DNA of 64,000 nucleotides. It comes from Streptomyces sp. PH10-H1 (GTDB lineage Bacteria; Actinomycetota; Actinomycetes; Streptomycetales; Streptomycetaceae). The notes under the pieces were generated by a model, which saw only the letters and a program-made list of their open reading frames with translations, made no database searches and had not been told where the DNA came from. Both the position numbers and the translations under genes were made by a program. Of the stretch, positions 34,091-43,300 are shown piece by piece. How positions within the stretch are numbered: position 1 is the first letter of the stretch; each line of letters begins with the position of its first letter. The stretch lies in the NCBI RefSeq assembly GCF_030063355.1, contig NZ_JASISZ010000001.1, positions 1-64,000 of the forward strand, read 5' to 3'.

Positions 34091-35866
34091 TCAGGGGCGC
34101 TGGGCGGCCAGCAGCGCCGAGATCGAGTCCGGCGCGACGGGCCGGGAGTAGTGCCAGCCCTGGCCGGTGTCGCAGCCGATACGGCGCAGCCGCTCGGCCT
34201 GCTCCGCATTCTCGACGCATTCGGCGGTGACGGTGAGGCCGAGGCGGTGGGCGAGCTCCACCAGGGCCTCGACGATGGTCTCGTCCGCGGGGTTGGGGTG
34301 TTCCGCCGAGCGGAAGCCCTGGACGAAGGAGCCGTCGAGCTTGAGGGCGGAGACGGGCAGCCGGCTCATATAGGCCAGGTTGGAGTAGCCGGTGCCGAAG
34401 TCGTCGATGGCGATGCGTACGCCCATCTCGCTCAGCGCGTGCAGCGCCTGGAGCGGCCGGCCGGCCGAGCCCATGACGGCGGATTCGGTGAGCTCCAGCT
34501 GCAGCAGCTCGGGCGGCAGCCCGGTCTCCTCCAGGATGGCGGCGACATCGGCGACCAGGTCGGAGTCCCAGACCTGGCGGACGGCGACATTGACGCTGAT
34601 GAAGAGCGGGTCGTCGGGGTGGTCCTTCTGCCAGGCCCGCGCCTGGCGGCACGATTCGGCAAGGACCCAGCGGCCGAGCTGGACGATGGAGCCGTTCTCC
34701 TCGGCGAGACCGATGAAACGGTCCGGCGCGAGCCGCCCGAAGTGCGGGTGCTGCCAGCGTACGAGGGCCTCGACACCGCGCACGATGCCGTTGTCCAGGG
34801 CGACGAGCGGCTGGTAGTCCAGGACGAACTCGCCGCGCTCGACGGCCTGTCGCAGTGTGCTGGTCAGCGCCTGCCGGGTCATGCGGTGGGCGTTGCGCTC
34901 GGGGTCGAAGAGGGTCCAGCGGGCCTTTCCGTCGGCCTTGGCCCAGTAGAGCGTCGTGTCGGCGGCCTGCATCAGGCCGGTGGCGGAGCTGCCGGCCGCC
35001 TCGCGTTCGACGACTCCGATGCTCGCCGACACGGCGAGCCGCTGCCCGTCCACGTCGAACGGCCGCTGCAGCGCGGTGAGTACGGACTCGGCCAGCTTGG
35101 TGGCCTGTCCCGTGCCGGTCGAGTCCCGTACGAGCAGGGCGAATTCATCGCCGCCGAGCCGGGCGACCAGATTGCCGCCGGGCTCGGCGCAGGTCTGCAG
35201 CCGCTGGGCGACGGCGGCGAGCAGCTGGTCGCCGATCCGGTGGCCGAGGGTGTCGTTGATGGCCTTGAAGCCGTCGAGGTCGAGATAGCACAGGCCGATC
35301 CGGCCGGTTCTGCTGCCGGCGATGTCGAGGGCGGCGGACAGCCGCTCGAAGAACAGCGCGCGGTTGGGCAGCCGGGTGACCGGGTCGTGCATCTGCAGAT
35401 GACGGAGCTGTTCGCGCAGGCTGTGGCGTTCGCCGATGTCCTCGACGGACAGCAGCGCGGTGCCGCCGGTGCCGGACAGCGTCAACTCGGCCCACAGGGT
35501 AGTGCCGTCGCGGCGTTTGACGAGGCGGGTGCAGCGCAGTTGGTCGCGGCGGCCGGTGAGCACCTCGCGGAAGGCGGCGCGAGCGGGGTCGTCCTCGGCC
35601 AGGCCCAGCAGACCGGCGGCGACGCGGGCCGCGAACCGGGCGGAACCGGTGCCGAGGAGCGCGCCGAGCGCCTCGTTGGCCGCCAGTACGCAGCCCTCGC
35701 GGTCGACCAGCGCCATGGGCAGCCGGGCCATGGCGAAGGCGGCGCGGTAGTTGGGCGGTTCGCCGGCCGTGGGGCCGCCGGCCTCCGGAGGCACGTCATG
35801 ACTCTGCGTGAGCATTACCGGTGTGATGTCGGGTTCGGCGCTGGGGCCGCCCGAGGGTCCGCCCAT
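34091..35866 (-). CDS. PAS-GGDEF-EAL cyclic-di-GMP protein
   Basis: A 591-residue cytosolic protein with no membrane helix. A PAS-like domain (about 40-145) is followed by a GGDEF domain with intact ARLGGDEFALL (about 240). An EAL domain has VEALVRWQHP, LELTESAVM, DDFGTGYSNL, KLDGSFV and ECVEN, so the metal ligands look complete. Both synthesis and hydrolysis of c-di-GMP are possible. The PAS-GGDEF-EAL order without membrane part is like streptomycete RmdA, a c-di-GMP phosphodiesterase affecting development. That relation is suggested by architecture alone. Confidence 0.88.
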   Translation of the reverse strand: MGGPSGGPSAEPDITPVMLTQSHDVPPEAGGPTAGEPPNYRAAFAMARLPMALVDREGCVLAANEALGALLGTGSARFAARVAAGLLGLAEDDPARAAFREVLTGRRDQLRCTRLVKRRDGTTLWAELTLSGTGGTALLSVEDIGERHSLREQLRHLQMHDPVTRLPNRALFFERLSAALDIAGSRTGRIGLCYLDLDGFKAINDTLGHRIGDQLLAAVAQRLQTCAEPGGNLVARLGGDEFALLVRDSTGTGQATKLAESVLTALQRPFDVDGQRLAVSASIGVVEREAAGSSATGLMQAADTTLYWAKADGKARWTLFDPERNAHRMTRQALTSTLRQAVERGEFVLDYQPLVALDNGIVRGVEALVRWQHPHFGRLAPDRFIGLAEENGSIVQLGRWVLAESCRQARAWQKDHPDDPLFISVNVAVRQVWDSDLVADVAAILEETGLPPELLQLELTESAVMGSAGRPLQALHALSEMGVRIAIDDFGTGYSNLAYMSRLPVSALKLDGSFVQGFRSAEHPNPADETIVEALVELAHRLGLTVTAECVENAEQAERLRRIGCDTGQGWHYSRPVAPDSISALLAAQRP

Positions 35867-36146
35867 TGCCCGCTCCCCGTGTCGCGCTGCTCTCGGTGGC
35901 GATCATAGGCGCTGGCGGCGCAGCTGTTCCAGCGCCGTCGTGGTGATTCTTGGCGCGCAGGCTGACGGATTGATCGTTTCTGCACGATTGCGGGGGCCAA
36001 CTGACCGATTCGCATAGTCCATTACTCACAGTAGTAATGCCGGAATCACCCCATGCGGAGCAACTCAACAGGGCATATCTACGCAATTCATAGCAACGTG
36101 GTGTGAGTGCCCCGAACGGGCTCACGAATCCTCCCCGGAGGTCCAT

Positions 36147-37376
36147 GTGCGGCGGTCAGGCATCCTCATGCGGGCGCGGCGGCGATCGCTGCGATCGGTG
36201 GTGGCGGCGGCGAGTGTCTTCGCCGCCGTCGTCGCCTGGACGCTCGTCGCGGGACCCAGCGCGGCGGCCACCGCACCCGGCGGGGACTGCGCCCTGCCGC
36301 GCACCGCGGCCCACCACTCCGAAGGCGTGGACGCCTGGAACGCCGAGTACCCCCGGCCGCGCGGGGCCCTCGACGCGGTGATGATCTTCCTGTCCTTCCC
36401 CGATGCCGTGCCGCTGCTGACCCCGGCGAGCGTCGCGGCCGACCACTTCCCGGCCACCTCGCGCTTCTACGACCGCGCCTCGTACGGGCAGTTCCAGCTG
36501 CGCTCGCACCCGGTCGACCGCTGGTTCACGATGCCGCGGAACTCCACCGACTACGGGATCCGGCGCGACTGGGACCCGGGCAAGCGGACGCAGTACCTGC
36601 GGGACGCGATCGACGCCGCCGACGCCGCGGTGGACTTCTCCGCGTACGACCTCGTCTATCTCGTCGCGGACCCGGACGCCCCCGGAGTCGATGCGGACGC
36701 CACCAAGGTCGTCAACCTCGCCACCCCGCTGCGCGCCGACGGCACGGATCTGCGGCGGCTGGTCACCGTGTTCGAACGGCACCCGCCGGACCGCAACGTG
36801 CTGGCGCACGAGACCGGCCATGTCTTCGACCTGCCGGACCTGTACTCCCGGCCGGCCCCGGGCAGCGACGCGGACTGGGACACCCATGTCGGCGACTGGG
36901 ACCTCATGGGCAGTCAGTTCGGGCTCGCTCCCGAACCGTTCGCGTGGCACAAGTGGCGGTTCGGATGGCTGGAGGACCGTCAGGTGCACTGCGTGTCCAG
37001 GACCGGCACCACCTGGCACGTACTGCAACCCCTGGAGACCGCGGGCGGCACCAAGCTCGTGGTCGTCCGCACCGGGCCCCGCACCGCGCTCGCCATCGAG
37101 GCGCGCGCCGCCCTCGGCAATGACGCCACCCTGTGCCGTGAGGGCGTACTGCTCTACGAGGTGCGGTCCGGCGTCGAGTCCGGCGACGGCCCGGTCGACG
37201 TCCTCGACGGCCATCCCGGCACGTCGGCCTGTCAGAAAGGCTCCGCCTACCCGCCGCTGGCCGACGCGCCGTTGAGCGCCGGCGAGTCGTACGCGTACGA
37301 CGCGGGCCTGGTGCGCGTGACGGTCGCCGCCCGCTCCTCGGACGGATCCTGGGCCGTCAAGGTCAGCCGGGGATAG
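36147..37376 (+). CDS. Secreted M6-like metallopeptidase (first of a tandem pair)
   Basis: A 409-residue exported protein. A twin-arginine-like N-terminus (RARRRSLRSVVAAAS) and signal peptide precede a domain with HETGHVFDLPDLY, giving the HExxH zinc site. GDWDLMG and AWHKWRFGWLE downstream are typical of immune-inhibitor-A (M6) relatives. The GTG at 36147 has CCGGAGG upstream. A paralogue starts four bases after its stop, so they are co-expressed. Role in extracellular protein degradation is inferred. Confidence 0.85.
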   Translation: MRRSGILMRARRRSLRSVVAAASVFAAVVAWTLVAGPSAAATAPGGDCALPRTAAHHSEGVDAWNAEYPRPRGALDAVMIFLSFPDAVPLLTPASVAADHFPATSRFYDRASYGQFQLRSHPVDRWFTMPRNSTDYGIRRDWDPGKRTQYLRDAIDAADAAVDFSAYDLVYLVADPDAPGVDADATKVVNLATPLRADGTDLRRLVTVFERHPPDRNVLAHETGHVFDLPDLYSRPAPGSDADWDTHVGDWDLMGSQFGLAPEPFAWHKWRFGWLEDRQVHCVSRTGTTWHVLQPLETAGGTKLVVVRTGPRTALAIEARAALGNDATLCREGVLLYEVRSGVESGDGPVDVLDGHPGTSACQKGSAYPPLADAPLSAGESYAYDAGLVRVTVAARSSDGSWAVKVSRG

Positions 37377-37380
37377 CGCC

Positions 37381-38634
37381 ATGGCAGCGGACGGGCGAAT
37401 ACCCCGCATACCCGGCCTGGGGCTCAAGGCCGCCGCCGTCGGGGCGGTCGCGCTGCTCGCGGCGGCCAGCACGGCCGCCCCCGGGCCGATCGCGGCGTAC
37501 TCTCCGCCGACGGCCGCCCGGCCGTGCGCGCTGCGGGCGACGCCGGGGACCGCGATGTCCGAGGGCTTCCCCGACCACGCCGCGCGAGGGGTGGGCAGCG
37601 AGTTCGCCCCGTCGACCGGCCGGGTGCGGGCGCTGACCCTCTTCATCGACTTCTCCGACGCGCCGGCGCCCTACAGCGCCCGGGAGCGGTACGCGGAGTT
37701 CTTCCCCGCTGTCCAGCAGTGGTTCGCCCGCGGCTCCTACGGGAAGCTGCGCTACGAGTCGACGCCCGTGCTGCGCTACCTCCGCATGCCGCGGCCCTTC
37801 TCGTCCTACGGGATCGGCCGCGGCTACGGCTGGGACGCGCACACCGCGATGATGCGCGACCTGCTCGCGGTCGCCGACCACAGCATCGACTTCCGCGGCT
37901 ACGACCTCGTCAACATCCTGGTCACCCCGAACGCGGGCCCGCCCGCGGACGAGGCCGTCCTGTCGGTCACCTGGACCGGCGCCTCGGCCGCCACCACCGA
38001 CGACGGCGCGCGGCTCGACCGGGTCTCGCTGATCTATGGTCACGACCAGTCCGGCTCCCGGGTCCTCGGCCATGAGAACGGCCACGCCTTCGGCCTGCCC
38101 GACCTCTACGCCGCCGACGACTTCCAGCACACCGACACCCTCGTCGGCCAGTGGGACAGCATGTCCCTGGACTGGGGCCTGGGCGGCGATCTGCTCGCCT
38201 GGCACAAATGGCGGCTCGGCTGGCTGGACGACACACAGATCGCCTGCGCCGCCGTACGCGGCGACTGGACGTACGCGCTGCGGGCCGTCTCGCTGCCGGG
38301 CGGCCGCAAGGCCGTCGTCGTCCCGTACGGGCGGACCCGCGCCTATGTGATCGAGGCCCGGCAGGCGTCGGGCAACGACCGGGAGGCGTGCCGCGAAGGC
38401 GTGCTGGTCTACCAGGTGCGTACCGACATCGACTCCGGAGCCGGCCCGGTCACCGTGCGCGATGCCCATCCGGGCACCAGCGCCTGCGACTTCAGCAGCG
38501 GCTCCTTCAACTCCCTCAACGACGCGCCCTTCCAGGTCGGCGAGGACTACGCCGATCCGGCGTCGGGCCTGAAGGTCAAGGTCCTGGGACGCACCCGCAC
38601 GGGGGAGTGGGAGGTCCGGGTCAGCCGACGCTGA
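37381..38634 (+). CDS. Secreted M6-like metallopeptidase (second of a tandem pair)
   Basis: A 417-residue paralogue of the upstream gene. The hydrophobic N-terminus ends near residue 40. The zinc motif here is LGHENGHAFGLPDLY, still HExxH (HENGH), followed by GQWDSMSLDWGLG and LAWHKWRLGWLDD. It shares the C-terminal LEGVLVYQVR-like and GHPGTSAC-like segments with its twin. Only four bases separate the two genes. Confidence 0.85.
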   Translation: MAADGRIPRIPGLGLKAAAVGAVALLAAASTAAPGPIAAYSPPTAARPCALRATPGTAMSEGFPDHAARGVGSEFAPSTGRVRALTLFIDFSDAPAPYSARERYAEFFPAVQQWFARGSYGKLRYESTPVLRYLRMPRPFSSYGIGRGYGWDAHTAMMRDLLAVADHSIDFRGYDLVNILVTPNAGPPADEAVLSVTWTGASAATTDDGARLDRVSLIYGHDQSGSRVLGHENGHAFGLPDLYAADDFQHTDTLVGQWDSMSLDWGLGGDLLAWHKWRLGWLDDTQIACAAVRGDWTYALRAVSLPGGRKAVVVPYGRTRAYVIEARQASGNDREACREGVLVYQVRTDIDSGAGPVTVRDAHPGTSACDFSSGSFNSLNDAPFQVGEDYADPASGLKVKVLGRTRTGEWEVRVSRR

Positions 38635-38662
38635 CCCGGACCGCCGGGAACAGCCGCAGCCG

Positions 38663-39091
38663 TCAGGCGAGGAGTTCCGCCTTCAGGGTGATGTTCACCG
38701 CGGCGAGTGCCTTGCTGACCGGGCAGTTCGCCTTCGCGTCCTGCGCCGCCGCCTGGAACGCCTCGGCGGTGGTGCCGGGTACGCGGGCCTGGACGGACAG
38801 CACGATGCCGGTGATGCCCTCGCCCGGCTGGAAGGTGACGTCGGCCCGCGTCTGGATCGTCTCGGGCGGGGTGCCCGCTTTCGCGAGGCCGGCCGAGAAC
38901 GCCATCGAGTAGCAGGACGAGTGCGCGGCCGCGATGAGCTCCTCGGGGCTCGTCTTGCCGTTGGCCGCCTCGGCGCGCGAGGGCCAGGAGACCTCGTAGC
39001 TGCCGACCCCTGAGGTGTCCAGGGACACGGTGCCGGCGCCGCCGATGAGCGCGCCCTTCCACTGGGTCGTCGCGGTGCGGGTGGTTGCCAT
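38663..39091 (-). CDS. OsmC family peroxiredoxin
   Basis: A 142-residue OsmC/Ohr protein with the two redox cysteines in HSSCYSMAF and KANCPVSKAL. It reduces organic hydroperoxides in the cytosol. The ATG at 39091 has GGAGG nine bases upstream, so the longer open frame is not needed. It is convergent with the second M6-like peptidase gene. Confidence 0.92.
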   Translation of the reverse strand: MATTRTATTQWKGALIGGAGTVSLDTSGVGSYEVSWPSRAEAANGKTSPEELIAAAHSSCYSMAFSAGLAKAGTPPETIQTRADVTFQPGEGITGIVLSVQARVPGTTAEAFQAAAQDAKANCPVSKALAAVNITLKAELLA

Positions 39092-39218
39092 GGTCACAAG
39101 CCTCCAAGAGTGGGCGGGAGTCGCCTCTTGCACGCTACCGCGCCACCGGGCCCGCGGCCGGGAAAGGCCGGCGCGCGGGGAGGATCGGGGCGCGGGAGGG
39201 ATTTGCGCGCGGGAAGGG

Positions 39219-40064
39219 TCAGCGCCCGGGGAAGCTGTACGTGTAGTGCTGGGCGTCGAGCTGGTCGAGCAGCTTCGCGAGCGCCTGGACGGTCTGGGAG
39301 CGGTCGCCGCCGCCGTCGTGCATCAGCACGATCGCGCCCGGCCTGAGGTTGGCGTTGATGTGGTGCAGGATGTCGGCCGTCCCGGTGCGCTTCCAGTCGT
39401 CGGAGTCGGAGGTCCAGCCCAGCGGGCGCATACCGTGGACGGCGGCTATCTCCCGTATCCACGGCTTGAAGTCGCCGCCCGGCGCGCGGTAGTACGGGAC
39501 CTCAGTGCCGGGGCCCGCGGCGTCGGTGATCTCCTTGCGCGCGTCCAGGATCTCGTGGGTGTTGTAGTCGAGCGACTTGGTGCTCTGGTGCTCGTCATGG
39601 TGCACCGAGTGGTCGCACAACCGGTGCCCGGCCGCGGTGATCTGCTTGACCACGGCGGGGTGCGCCTGGGCGTTCGGGCCGATCTCGCAGAAGGTGGCCT
39701 TCGCGTGGTGCTGCGCGAGCAGGGCCAGGATCTGCGGCGTCCAGCGCGGGTCGGGACCGTCGTCGAAGGTCAGGGCCACGGACTTGCCGCCGTCCTCCAG
39801 ACCGTGCTGTATCTCCCGGCTGGTGGTGGAGGTGCCGCCGGGGGCGCCGTCGGAGGGCGGTGTGGCAGCGGAGGACGCGATCGAGGCGGGCGGTGTGCTC
39901 GTCCGGGTCTGGGCGGGCACCGTGGCGGATGAAGGGGCCGGCGATGGCGTGGAGGAGGGCGCCGTCCGGGCGGCCTGCTGGCCGCCGCACGCCGCCAGGG
40001 CGGCTCCGGCGAGCGTCACCCCCAGGGCGGCGGCGGTCGTCTTCTTCGCGCTGCTCAGCGCCAC
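39219..40064 (-). CDS. Polysaccharide deacetylase lipoprotein
   Basis: A 281-residue exported NodB-homology protein. The lipobox LAAC lies near residue 25 and is followed by a Ser/Thr/Pro linker. The deacetylase domain has VALTFDDGPDPRW with the catalytic and metal aspartates, HSVHHDEHQS as the His motif and YYRAPGGDFK. It likely removes N-acetyl groups from peptidoglycan or chitin-like polymers at the surface. The GTG at 40064 has GGAGG seven bases upstream. Its promoter region is shared with the divergent permuted tRNA-like gene. Confidence 0.9.
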   Translation of the reverse strand: MALSSAKKTTAAALGVTLAGAALAACGGQQAARTAPSSTPSPAPSSATVPAQTRTSTPPASIASSAATPPSDGAPGGTSTTSREIQHGLEDGGKSVALTFDDGPDPRWTPQILALLAQHHAKATFCEIGPNAQAHPAVVKQITAAGHRLCDHSVHHDEHQSTKSLDYNTHEILDARKEITDAAGPGTEVPYYRAPGGDFKPWIREIAAVHGMRPLGWTSDSDDWKRTGTADILHHINANLRPGAIVLMHDGGGDRSQTVQALAKLLDQLDAQHYTYSFPGR

Positions 40065-40102
40065 GGTCGTACCTCCGTCAGTTCCGTACTCGGCTGTCCA
40101 AA

Positions 40103-40130
40103 TTGCGTAAATTGAGGCGATTGTTATGAT
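40103..40130 (+). promoter_or_regulatory. Promoter of the permuted tRNA-like gene
   Basis: A -10 hexamer TATGAT (40125-40130) with a weak -35 TTGCGT (40103-40108) at 16-base spacing. Transcription would begin around 40136-40138, exactly at the first bases of the 3' tRNA half. The same -10 hexamer precedes tRNA-Lys copy 2. Confidence 0.6.
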
Positions 40131-40137
40131 CTTTGAA

Positions 40138-40216
40138 GAGTGGGGAGAAGTTGGTTCGAGTCCAGCCGGCTCCACTCACGGGGCCGTAGCTCATTGGTAG
40201 AGCGACCCACTCGTGA
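40138..40216 (+). tRNA. Circularly permuted tRNA or tRNA-like RNA (3' half before 5' half)
   Basis: Read in order: GAGTGGG (40138-40144) is the 3' strand of the anticodon-arm helix, then a 5-base variable region. The T-arm is GTTGG/TTCGAGT/CCAGC (40150-40166). CGGCTCC (40167-40173) is the 3' acceptor strand and A40174 the discriminator. A 5-base linker (CTCAC) follows, then GGGGCCG (40180-40186), the 5' acceptor strand. T8 and A9 come next, then the D-arm GCTC/ATTGGTA/GAGC (40189-40203). Last is CCCACTC (40206-40212), which pairs with the first seven bases. All helices of a tRNA form, with one G-T pair in the acceptor and one in the T-stem. If the 5' half alone supplies the loop, T33 and anticodon CGT can be read, but decoding identity is unresolved. 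An alternative is debris of a tandem tRNA pair. The fitted promoter and terminator argue against that. Confidence 0.7.
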
Positions 40217-40219
40217 CTC

Positions 40220-40252
40220 CGAAGGGGGCCGGCCCGCGGCGGGCCCCCTTCG
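40220..40252 (+). terminator. Terminator of the permuted tRNA-like gene
   Basis: An 11-bp perfect stem, CGAAGGGGGCC (40220-40230) with GGCCCCCTTCG (40242-40252), begins just after the second tRNA half. It closes a primary transcript of about 115 bases and also faces the lysX end. Confidence 0.88.
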
Positions 40253-40357
40253 TACGCCCTGTCCTTCCACCGTAAGCGCAGTCGCCGGCGGCTGCCCTCG
40301 GCCGTTCGGCCATTAACGGGCAGGCCGAAAGTCCCCTTTTGGCCGGAAATCCGCAGC

Positions 40358-43300
40358 TCAGCGGCGGCGGACCAGGGGGAAGGGCAGGGTCTCGCGGATC
40401 GACCGGCCCGTAAGGAACATCACCATCCGGTCGATGCCGATCCCCAGGCCGCCGGTCGGCGGCATCGCGTACTCCAGGGCCGTCAGGAAGTCCTCGTCCA
40501 GCTCCATCGCCTCGGCGTCGCCGCCCGCCGCGAGCAGCGACTGCTCCGTGAGGCGGCGGCGCTGCTCGACCGGGTCGGTCAGCTCCGTATAGGCGGTGCC
40601 CAGCTCGGCGCCGAAGGCGACCAGGTCCCAGCGCTCCGCGAGCCGGGGATCGCCGCGGTGCTGCCGGGTGAGCGGGGAGACGTCCAGCGGGAAGTCCTTG
40701 TAGAAGGTCGGGACGGTGGTGTGCTCCTCGACCAGCCGCTCGTACATCTCCAGGACCAGGTCACCGCGCCCGTCGCCGGGGGAGTGCGGCACTCCCGCAC
40801 GGTCGCAGAACCGCCGCAGGGTCTCGGCCGGGGTGTCGGCGGAGATCTCCTCGCCGAGCGCCTGCGAGATCGCCTCATTCAGGGTCTTCACCGGCCACAG
40901 CCCGGACAGATCGATCTCCGCGCCCTCCCGGCGGGCGATCTGCGAGCCGTTGGCGGCGGTGGCGGCCTCCTGGATCAGCTCGCGGGTCAGGTTCAGCATC
41001 GTGTCGTAGTCGCCGTACGCCTCGTACGCCTCCAGCATCGTGAACTCGGGGTTGTGCTTGTACGAGACGCCCTCGTTGCGGAAGGTGCGGCCGAGTTCGA
41101 AGACCTTCTCCACCCCGCCGACGCACAGCCGCTTGAGATACAGCTCGGGGGCGATGCGCAGATACAGGTCCAGGTCGTAGGCGTTGATGTGGGTGGTGAA
41201 CGGGCGGGCGTTCGCGCCGCCGTGCACCGGCTGCAGCATCGGCGTCTCGACCTCCAGATAGCCGCGGGCCACCAGCGACCCGCGCACCGCGTGGACGGCG
41301 GCGCTGCGAGCCCGCAGCACCTCGCGGGCCTCGGGGCGGACCACCAGGTCGAGGTAGCGCTGCCGGACCCTGGCCTCCGGGTCGGTCAGACCGCGGCGCT
41401 TGTCGGGCAGCGGGTGGAGGCACTTGGCGTTCAGCCGCCAGGCGGACGCGTCGGCGGTCACGTCACCGGACCGGCTCGCGCCCATCGTGGCCTCGATGCC
41501 CAGCAGATCGCCCAGATCGACATCGGAGCCGAACGCACTCATCCTCGCGGCGGTGAACCGGTCGCGGCTCAGCATGATCTGCAGGTCGCCCGACCAGTCC
41601 CGCAGCGTCACGAACACCACCCCGCCGTGGTCGCGCAGCCGCAGCACCCGTCCGGCCACCCGCACCTCGGTGCCGGTGGGCGCCACCCCCGCATCGGCCA
41701 GCGTGTGGGTCGGCTCGCCGCCGGGCGGATACGGATCGGTCTCCTCGTCCCGCAGCCGCTCCAGCTTCCGCAGCCGCACCCGTACCTGCTCGGGAGGCAC
41801 GGAGCCGGCGGCGGGGCCCGGCTGTGCCGCCGCGTCGGCCGCCAGATGCTCCAGGGGGATGAAGGTGGCCGCGCCCACGCCCGCGGCGGCCGAGGGCTGC
41901 GAGTAGCGCCGCTCCCGCCAGAAGCGCAGCCGCGGCAGTTCCACGAAACCCTCGGCGATACCGGACGCCAGACCGATCCGGGCCATGTCCTTCGCCTCGG
42001 AGTAGCACAGGAAGCGCGGATACCACTCGGGCTGGTACTTCACGTTCGACCGGTACAGGGCCTCCAGCTGCCACCACCGGGAGAAGAACAGCAGCAGCCG
42101 CCGCCACAGCCGCAGCACAGGACCGGCGCCGATCCTGGCACCCTCCTCGAAGACCGAGCGGAAGACCGCGAAGTTCAGCGAGATCCGCCGGATGCCCAGC
42201 CGGGGCGACTGCGCGGACAGCTCTGTCACCATGAATTCCATGATCCCGTTGGGCGCGGCGGGATCGCGCCGCATCACGTCCAGCGACACCCCGGCCCGGC
42301 CCCAGGGCGCGAACGACAGCAGCGCCACGACCCGGCCCGCCCCGTCCAGCGCCTCCACGAGCAGGCAGTCTCCGTCGGCCGGGTCGCCGAGCCGGCCGAG
42401 CGCCATGGAGAAGCCGCGTTCGTTGTCGGTGTCGCGCCAGTCGTCCGCCCGCTGGACGACCTCGTCCAGCTCCTCCTGCGACAGCTCGCTGTGGCGGCGG
42501 ATCCGGCTCGTCGCACCGGTGCGCCGCACCCGGTTCACGGCCTGTCGGGTTCCCCGCATCTCGCGGCCCTCGAGATCGAACTCCCCGACCTCCAGCACCG
42601 CCTCGTCACCCAGCTCCAGAGCGCCGAGCCCGGCCCGCGAGTACGCCTTCGCGCCCTCCTCGCCCGCGCCCATCACCGCCGGCACCCAGCCGTACTTGGC
42701 CGCGTGCTCCAGCCATGCCTCGATGGCGGGTCCCCACGCCTCCATGTCGCCCAGCGGGTCACCGCTGGCCAGACAGACGCCCACCTCGACGCGGAAGGTG
42801 ACGGCGGCCTTCCCGCTGGGGGAGAAGATCACCGACTTGTCGCGCCGGGTGGCGAAGTAGCCGAGCGAGTCCTGCTCCCCGTACATCGCCAGCAGGGCGC
42901 GGATCCGCGGCTCGTCGTCGCCGTGCAGCGCCGCCTCGACCTTCTGCGAGCGGAACAGCGCGGCGGCGGCGGCCAGCAGCGCCAGCGCGCCGAACAGACC
43001 GAGCCAGAAGTTGGTCCAGAAGGGCGGATGACCGATCCCCTCCGGCAGATCGTTGACCCCGCCGACCACCCGGTTGACCGCCCACCGCAGCCGGTTCGTT
43101 CCGGTCACGGAACCCGGGAACACCGACAGCAGCGCCCAGCCGGCCAGCACACCGAACACCAGGCCCGTGAACAGCACCAGCAGCGCCCGCCAGAACGCGC
43201 CCTTGCGCACCCGCGCCGAGAACTCGCCGCGCGCCATCACCAGCGCCGTGAGCGCCGCGCCGGTGATCACCAGCGCCGGGATGGCGCTCCACTCGGAGAA

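Noticed and set aside
40205..40216. Firm assignment of the permuted tRNA as tRNA-Thr(CGT)
   Set aside because: The CGT reading depends on an assumed junction. The same bases can pair in a longer helix, and the acceptor stem gives no independent support for threonine.
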